A DNA stretch of 10,000 nucleotides from Thiobacillus sp. (GTDB lineage Bacteria > Pseudomonadota > Gammaproteobacteria > Burkholderiales > Thiobacillaceae), in NCBI GenBank assembly GCA_020216925.1, contig JAIWOL010000150.1, positions 1-10,000 on the forward strand. The letters are read 5' to 3'. Shown piece by piece: positions 6,281 to 10,000 of this stretch. The notes under the pieces are model-generated. The model had not been told where the DNA came from and made no database searches. It was given only the letters and a program-made list of their open reading frames with translations. Each line of letters begins with the position of its first letter. Position 1 is the stretch's first letter. The position numbers and the translations under genes were made by a program.

Positions 6281-7369
6281 GAGCGGGGCGGAGGAAACGG
6301 GCGACGCGGGATTATAGCTGCCGCGATAGAAGCTGCTGGCGACATAGGCCGTGCGCAGCTCCCGCAGCGCCACCAGCAGGACGGCCGCGAGCGGCACGGC
6401 CAGCAGCACGCCGACAAACCCGAACAGCTGGCCGAAGGCCGCCAGCGCAAAGATGACGGCGACCGGGTGCAGGCCGACCCGTTCGCCTACGAGGCGGGGG
6501 GTGACGACATAACTTTCGAGTACTTGTCCCGCCAGGTAGATGCCGGCGACCCAGGCCACGCCCGTCCAGTCCGCAAACTGCAACAGCGCGACCAGCAGGG
6601 CGAGGATCATGCCCAGCCCGAAACCGAGAAAGGGCACAAAGGACAGCACGCCGGTGAGGATGCCGATGGGAAGCGCGTAGTCCAGTCCGGCGAGCCAGAG
6701 CGCGACGGCATAGTAGGCCGAGAGCGCGAACATCACCGCCATCTGGCCGCGCAGGAATTCGCCGACCACGGCATCCATCGAGCGGGCAATGCGGGTGACC
6801 GCGCCCATCCACGGCCGGGGAGTGAGCGTGGCCACGCGCGCCACCATCGTGTCCCAGTCGCGCAGCAGGTAAAACATCACTACCGGGATCAGCAGCAGAT
6901 TGGCGAGGATGCCCACAATGGCCAGCGCGCCGGTCTGCAGGGTGGGGAGCCAGTCGGCCCCGTTCTGGGTTGCTTTCTGCGTGAGCCAGGCTTTCAGCGT
7001 GCCGAGGTCGGCGTCGATGTGGACGCCCAAGCTTTGCGCCAGCCACGGCAGCAGACGTGTCTGCACCAGCTCCAGCGCGGCGGGCAGGCGCTGGCTCAAT
7101 TCGGCGAATTGCCCCTGGAATAGGGGCATGGCCACCAGCAGCAGTGCAAACACTCCCAGGCCGGCCAGCACGATCACGACGACGGTGCCCGTGGTGCGCG
7201 AGAGTCCGCGCGCCTGGAGCCGGTCGACCAGGGGATCGAAGATATAGGCCAGCAGCGCGCCCGCCAGAAAAGGTGTGAGCACGGGCGCCAGCAGGTACAC
7301 GAGACCGCCCGCGACGAGCAGCGCAGCGAGGGCAAGCAAGGGGAAAACGAAAGGGCGGGCGGCAGACAT
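6281..7369 (-). CDS. AI-2E/PerM family membrane permease, no stop codon of its own
   Basis: From the ATG at 7369 this is a polytopic inner membrane protein of the AI-2E/PerM (YdiK/PerM-like) family, whose members are proposed exporters or cation/proton antiporters; the substrate here is unknown. About 350 residues match the family: paired N-terminal helices (about 8-40 and 61-83) with [18 protein letters not shown], a soluble middle (about 85-140), then helices at about 146-170 and 208-335. The family-like motifs [21 protein letters not shown] (two overlapping pieces, 233-253), [18 protein letters not shown] (285-302) and [18 protein letters not shown] (316-333) are present. The usual C-terminus ends near SSFYRG (345-350), but 13 more codons follow without a stop and lead into the purC ATG. 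An upstream ATG at 7420 would overlap purM and is less likely. No clear ribosome site precedes 7369. The divergent purM start is 40 bp away. Confidence 0.8.
6311..6316 (-). promoter_or_regulatory. Candidate -10 box (TATAAT) for purC
   Basis: The minus strand has a perfect TATAAT at 6316-6311, inside the permease C-terminal codons in otherwise GC-rich DNA. Transcription from it would start near 6304, leaving about 24 bases before the purC ATG at 6280. No good -35 is seen at 16-18 bp spacing (CAGCAG, CCAGCA or GCCAGC), and there is no TGn extension. Confidence 0.35.
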
Positions 7370-7409
7370 AAACGCTAAAATAACGCACTTTCTGATTCTG
7401 GAGCCGGGT
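7370..7409. promoter_or_regulatory. 40-bp divergent control region between permease and purM
   Basis: Only 40 bp separate the permease ATG (7369) from the purM GTG (7410). A TAAAAT at 7376-7381 on the plus strand (5 of 6 to a -10 box) would start a transcript about 22 bases before purM, but its -35 region is GC-rich with no match. The opposite strand of the same AT patch reads TATTTT. The promoters therefore probably overlap each other or extend into the neighbouring coding sequence. I see no PurR-like operator. Confidence 0.35.
7400..7403 (+). promoter_or_regulatory. Ribosome binding site choosing the purM GTG start
   Basis: GGAG at 7400-7403 lies 6 bp before the GTG at 7410. It favours this start over the in-frame ATG far upstream at 7275, which would run back through the permease gene on the other strand. 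Confidence 0.6.
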
Positions 7410-8438
7410 GTGTCTTCCATTTCCTACAAAGATGCCGGGGTCGATATCGACGCAGGCGACGCGCTGGTCGAACGCATCAAGCCGCTCGCCAGGCGCACCA
7501 TGCGGCCCGAGGTGCTCGCCGGCATCGGCGGCTTTGGCGCGCTGATCGAAATCTCGAAGAAATACCGGGAACCCGTACTGGTGTCGGGCACCGACGGCGT
7601 GGGCACCAAACTCAAGCTGGCTTTTGAACTCAACCGCCACGACACCGTCGGGATCGACCTGGTGGCGATGAGCGTCAACGACATTCTCGTGCAGGGTGCG
7701 GAACCGCTGTTCTTTCTGGATTACTTTGCCACCGGCAAGCTCAGTCTCGACACCGCCGAAGCGGTCATCGCCGGCATCGCCGCCGGCTGCGAGCAGGCCG
7801 GCTGCGCGCTCATCGGCGGCGAAACCGCCGAGATGCCCGGCATGTATCCAGAGGGCGAATACGATCTGGCCGGTTTCGCGGTTGGCGTGGTGGAAAAATC
7901 CAGGATCGTCGGCGGCCAGAACATTGCGGCGGGCGATGTGGTACTGGGGCTGGCGTCGTCCGGCGCGCATTCCAACGGCTATTCGCTCATTCGCAAGCTG
8001 ATCGACATTTCGCACATCGGCCTCAAGTCCGATTTCCATGGCCAACCCTTTGCCGACGCCGTGATGGCGCCTACGCGCATCTACGTGAAACCGCTGCTCG
8101 CGCTGATGGCAAAGCTGAACGTAAAAGGCATGGCGCACATCACCGGCGGCGGCATCACCGGCAACCTGCCGCGCTGCCTGCCGGAAAACATGGCGGCCCG
8201 TGTCGACCCGGCCAGCTGGGTTCGCCCGCCGTTGTTCGACTGGCTGCAGCAGGCCGGCAACGTCGAACCCGGTGAAATGCTGCGCACCTTCAACTGCGGC
8301 ATCGGCATGTGCGTGGTCGTTTCGGCTGCCGACGCCGACGCGGCGAAGGCGCACCTGGCAGCCAGCGGCGAAACCGTGTGGCAGATCGGCGAGATCGTCG
8401 CGCGGCCCGGGGGGGCCGAACAGGTTCTCTATTCGTGA
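7410..8438 (+). CDS. purM: Phosphoribosylformylglycinamidine cyclo-ligase (AIR synthase)
   Basis: PurM closes FGAM to AIR using ATP, the fifth step of de novo purine synthesis, in the cytoplasm. From the GTG at 7410 it has 342 residues, close to the 345 of E. coli PurM. Visible family motifs are [20 protein letters not shown] (5-24), the glycine-rich GIGGFGAL (38-45), [12 protein letters not shown] (58-69), [20 protein letters not shown] (86-105), [11 protein letters not shown] (136-146), [11 protein letters not shown] (183-193) and [13 protein letters not shown] (243-255). All are intact. The GTG is preferred for its GGAG 6 bp ahead and because homology starts there; codons upstream lie in the divergent permease. 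It is the first gene of a purM-purN-DUF3108 run, and its stop overlaps the purN start. Confidence 0.96.
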   Translation: MSSISYKDAGVDIDAGDALVERIKPLARRTMRPEVLAGIGGFGALIEISKKYREPVLVSGTDGVGTKLKLAFELNRHDTVGIDLVAMSVNDILVQGAEPLFFLDYFATGKLSLDTAEAVIAGIAAGCEQAGCALIGGETAEMPGMYPEGEYDLAGFAVGVVEKSRIVGGQNIAAGDVVLGLASSGAHSNGYSLIRKLIDISHIGLKSDFHGQPFADAVMAPTRIYVKPLLALMAKLNVKGMAHITGGGITGNLPRCLPENMAARVDPASWVRPPLFDWLQQAGNVEPGEMLRTFNCGIGMCVVVSAADADAAKAHLAASGETVWQIGEIVARPGGAEQVLYS

Positions 8439-9067
8439 GCTGTCGCGTCGTCGTCCTGCTGTCGGGGCGCGGCAGCAACTTGCGTGCGATCGCCGAGGCC
8501 GGCCTGCCGGTCGAAATCGTGGCGGTGATCAGCAACCGGCCGCTGGCGGCAGGACTCGCCTGGGCGCGTGAGCACGGCCTGCCGGCAGTTGCACTCGACT
8601 CCGCCGAATTCGCCGACCGCGAGGCTTTCGACGCGAAACTGGCCGAGGAAATCGAACGCCACCAGCCCGATCTGGTCGTGCTGGCCGGCTATATGCGCAT
8701 CCTGTCGCCGGCGTTCATCGGGCGTTTCGAAGGCCGCTTGCTCAACATCCACCCCTCGCTGCTGCCCGCGTTTCCCGGCCTCAAAACGCACGAACGCGCG
8801 CTCGCCGAAGGGGTGAAAATCCATGGCTGCACGGTGCATTTCGTCACCGCGCGGCTCGATCACGGACCCATCGTGATCCAGGCCGCGGTGCCGGTGCGTG
8901 CCGACGATACGCCCGACACGCTTGCCGCGCGGGTGCTGCGGCAGGAGCACCGGATCTACCCGCAGGCCGTCCGCTGGTTTGCCGAGGGGCGGCTGGTAAA
9001 CAAATGTGGCCAGGTAAACTTGAAGGACGATTCCGCATCACAGTCCGTGTTCCCCACGGAAAACTGA
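8435..9067 (+). CDS. purN: Phosphoribosylglycinamide formyltransferase, folate-dependent
   Basis: PurN transfers the formyl group of 10-formyltetrahydrofolate to GAR, giving FGAR, the third purine step. The 210-residue length fits the family (E. coli 212). The phosphate-binding loop [12 protein letters not shown] (8-19) and VISNRPLA (31-38) are present. So is the active site: [20 protein letters not shown] (104-123) with Asn104 and His106, and [15 protein letters not shown] (135-149) with Asp142. These match E. coli Asn106, His108 and Asp144. It starts at the GTG at 8435, which shares bases with the purM TGA (GTGA, 8435-8438), so the two are probably translationally coupled. The last 20 or so residues after [10 protein letters not shown] are polar, not conserved as far as I recognise, and overlap no other gene. 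Confidence 0.96.
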   Translation: MSCRVVVLLSGRGSNLRAIAEAGLPVEIVAVISNRPLAAGLAWAREHGLPAVALDSAEFADREAFDAKLAEEIERHQPDLVVLAGYMRILSPAFIGRFEGRLLNIHPSLLPAFPGLKTHERALAEGVKIHGCTVHFVTARLDHGPIVIQAAVPVRADDTPDTLAARVLRQEHRIYPQAVRWFAEGRLVNKCGQVNLKDDSASQSVFPTEN

Positions 9068-9069
9068 GC

Positions 9070-9765
9070 ATGCTGAAAACCTTCCTGCTGTTCGCCAGCC
9101 TGCTTGCCGCGGCAGCCCATGCCGCGCCGCAGCGCATGGAACTGGCCTACGATCTCTACCGCAATGGCCAGAAGCTCGGCCAGGTGAACGATGCCTATGT
9201 GCAAAAAGGCCGGCGCTACACCCTCACGAGCGACATGCGCGCGACCGGCCCGCTGAAAATGCTGTGGCCGGGCAGCATCCGTCTGCAAAGCACCGGCGGC
9301 GTCACCCCGCAGGGCCTGCGGCCCGAACGGTTCCAGCACGCGCGCAGCGACGCACCGGAAAAAACCGCGACCGCCAGCCTAGACTGGACGGCGCGCAACA
9401 TTGCCTATCGTTACAAGGGCGAAACCTGGACCACGCCCGGTCTCAAGGCGGGGGCGCAGGACCCGCTCTCCCAGCTCTACCAGTTCATGTTCGCGCCCCG
9501 CCTGCCCGAGGATTACGCCCTGCAGGTGGTGAGCGGGCGCGACCTCAAGGATTACCGTTATGCCCGGCGTGATGGCGGCGCGCTCGCCACTTCTCTGGGG
9601 ACATTCGCCACCCAGCAGTATTCGCGCATCGTGAATGATCCACACGACAAGGCCGTGACGGTATGGATTGCACCCGCGCGCGGCAACCTGCCGGTGCGCA
9701 TCCGCGTGGTCGAGGATGGCGTCACGCTGGAACAGCGCCTCGTTCGCGCAACCATTCAGGACTGA
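9070..9765 (+). CDS. Secreted DUF3108-like protein
   Basis: The 231-residue product has a clear signal peptide: Lys3, hydrophobic core FLLFASLLAAAAHA, and likely cleavage after AHA at residue 18. The mature part begins APQRMELAYDLYRNGQKLGQV, a beta-rich soluble protein with RYTLTSDMRATGPLKML, IAYRYKGETWTTPG and a C-terminal VTVWIAPARGNLPVRIRVVEDG. The opening YDLYRNGQKLG and closing LPVRIRVVEDG segments are typical of DUF3108 periplasmic or envelope proteins, a family of unknown function. A DUF3108 gene next to purN is also known in Pseudomonas, supporting the assignment. It starts 2 bp after the purN stop with a weak GGA 9 bp ahead and is probably co-transcribed. A role in purine synthesis is not implied; the residues suggest an envelope role. 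Confidence 0.8.
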   Translation: MLKTFLLFASLLAAAAHAAPQRMELAYDLYRNGQKLGQVNDAYVQKGRRYTLTSDMRATGPLKMLWPGSIRLQSTGGVTPQGLRPERFQHARSDAPEKTATASLDWTARNIAYRYKGETWTTPGLKAGAQDPLSQLYQFMFAPRLPEDYALQVVSGRDLKDYRYARRDGGALATSLGTFATQQYSRIVNDPHDKAVTVWIAPARGNLPVRIRVVEDGVTLEQRLVRATIQD

Positions 9766-9768
9766 GTC

Positions 9769-10000
9769 ATGCGGCGTGGAACAGGTATCGCCCTGACCGC
9801 CCTGCTGTTGTCGCTGCTGTTTCATGCTGCGCTGCTCGCCGGCATGGCCTGGGGATGGAGACCGGCCTGGGTCATGCCCGCCGAATCCGCCGTAGTGGAA
9901 GCGCGGCTGCTCGTCAGCACACCGTCTGCGCCGAAGAAAGCGCTCGACGTGCCCAAGCCTGTTCCGCCCGCCGCCGCACCGGCGCCGCGCCGGAAGGCGC
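9769..10000 (+). CDS. Membrane-anchored proline-rich protein, 5' part only
   Basis: The gene begins at the ATG at 9769, 3 bp after the DUF3108 stop, with AGGA (9758-9761) 7 bp ahead, and runs off the window after 77 codons. The visible part is MRRGTG, a hydrophobic anchor of about 20-25 residues (ALTALLLSLLFHAALLAGMAW in two overlapping pieces), then a short acidic part (AESAVVEARLLV) and a Pro/Ala/Lys-rich stretch (APKKALDVPKPVPPAAAPAP). This layout is that of TonB-like periplasm-spanning proteins. In related betaproteobacteria, as I remember, a second, longer DUF3108 protein with such an N-terminus often follows the first. Which of the two it is cannot be decided from what is visible. Confidence 0.7.
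   Translation, partial: MRRGTGIALTALLLSLLFHAALLAGMAWGWRPAWVMPAESAVVEARLLVSTPSAPKKALDVPKPVPPAAAPAPRRKA

Larger units (their letters stand above)
5384..7369 (-). other. Single uninterrupted reading frame joining the permease and PurC
   Basis: One frame of 661 codons runs from the permease ATG at 7369 to the purC stop at 5384. The join reads [24 protein letters not shown]. The Tyr codon TAT at the join is one base away from a TAA stop. It may be read as one fused protein, as two genes where the first lost its stop, or with internal initiation giving both forms. Confidence 0.6.

Noticed and set aside
6281..6330. A frameshift as the cause of the permease-purC join
   Set aside because: A TAA exists in another frame at 6314-6312, but the permease C-terminus ([14 protein letters not shown]) looks normal up to the join, so no frameshift before it is needed; only sequencing reads could exclude one.
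5204..7123. 639-codon open frame on the plus strand opposite purC and the permease
   Set aside because: It overlaps the end of the hydrolase and runs antisense to conserved purC and permease; the product is Gly/His/Gln/Arg-rich with no known motif.
6281..7369. Reading the permease as an exporter of autoinducer-2 tied to the DSF quorum system
   Set aside because: The AI-2E family name reflects one proposed member; most have other or unknown substrates, and nothing in the sequence links it to DSF.
6312..8354. 680-codon open frame on the minus strand through purM and the permease
   Set aside because: It is antisense to the highly conserved purM and out of frame with the permease; composition shows a shadow frame.

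Overview
The window is dense bacterial DNA of moderate to high GC. Gene content and protein style suggest an environmental betaproteobacterium, perhaps of the Thiobacillus/Gallionella/Rhodocyclales breadth, but the sequence alone does not settle the taxon. About 97% is coding. The only non-coding stretches are about 1-97, 4530-4620 and 7370-7409. No tRNA, rRNA or CRISPR is visible.

Region 1 (1-4529) is a diffusible signal factor (DSF) cell-cell signalling module. An RpfF-type DSF synthase runs rightward and meets, tail to tail with overlapping stops, a leftward rpfG-rpfC operon. RpfC is a membrane hybrid histidine kinase with HisKA, HATPase, a degenerate receiver, a true receiver and an HPt domain. 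RpfG is a receiver joined to an HD-GYP cyclic-di-GMP phosphodiesterase. RpfF would make the cis-2-unsaturated fatty acid signal, RpfC would sense it and pass phosphate along its relay to RpfG, and RpfG would lower c-di-GMP. The oddity is at the left edge: the usual N-terminus and promoter of rpfF are absent. They are replaced by tandem GGGGGTCAATT...GTGTCGCC repeats that look like the terminus of an IS21-like insertion sequence.

Region 2 (4530-5376) has a short divergent intergenic region and then an exported-looking alpha/beta hydrolase resembling DUF3530 proteins.

Region 3 (5384-9765) is a purine biosynthesis cluster. purC (SAICAR synthase) and an AI-2E/PerM-type membrane permease lie on the minus strand in one uninterrupted reading frame, with no stop codon between them. 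Divergent from the permease, 40 bp away, is a tightly packed plus-strand run: purM, purN (4-bp overlap with purM) and a secreted DUF3108-like protein (2-bp gap).

Region 4 (9769-10000) is the start of a further gene in the same run: a single N-terminal membrane anchor followed by a Pro/Ala/Lys-rich stretch, cut by the window edge.

The observations most worth following are the rearranged 5' end of rpfF, the permease-PurC in-frame join, the extra pseudo-receiver in RpfC, and the hairpin in the rpfF/rpfC convergent overlap.
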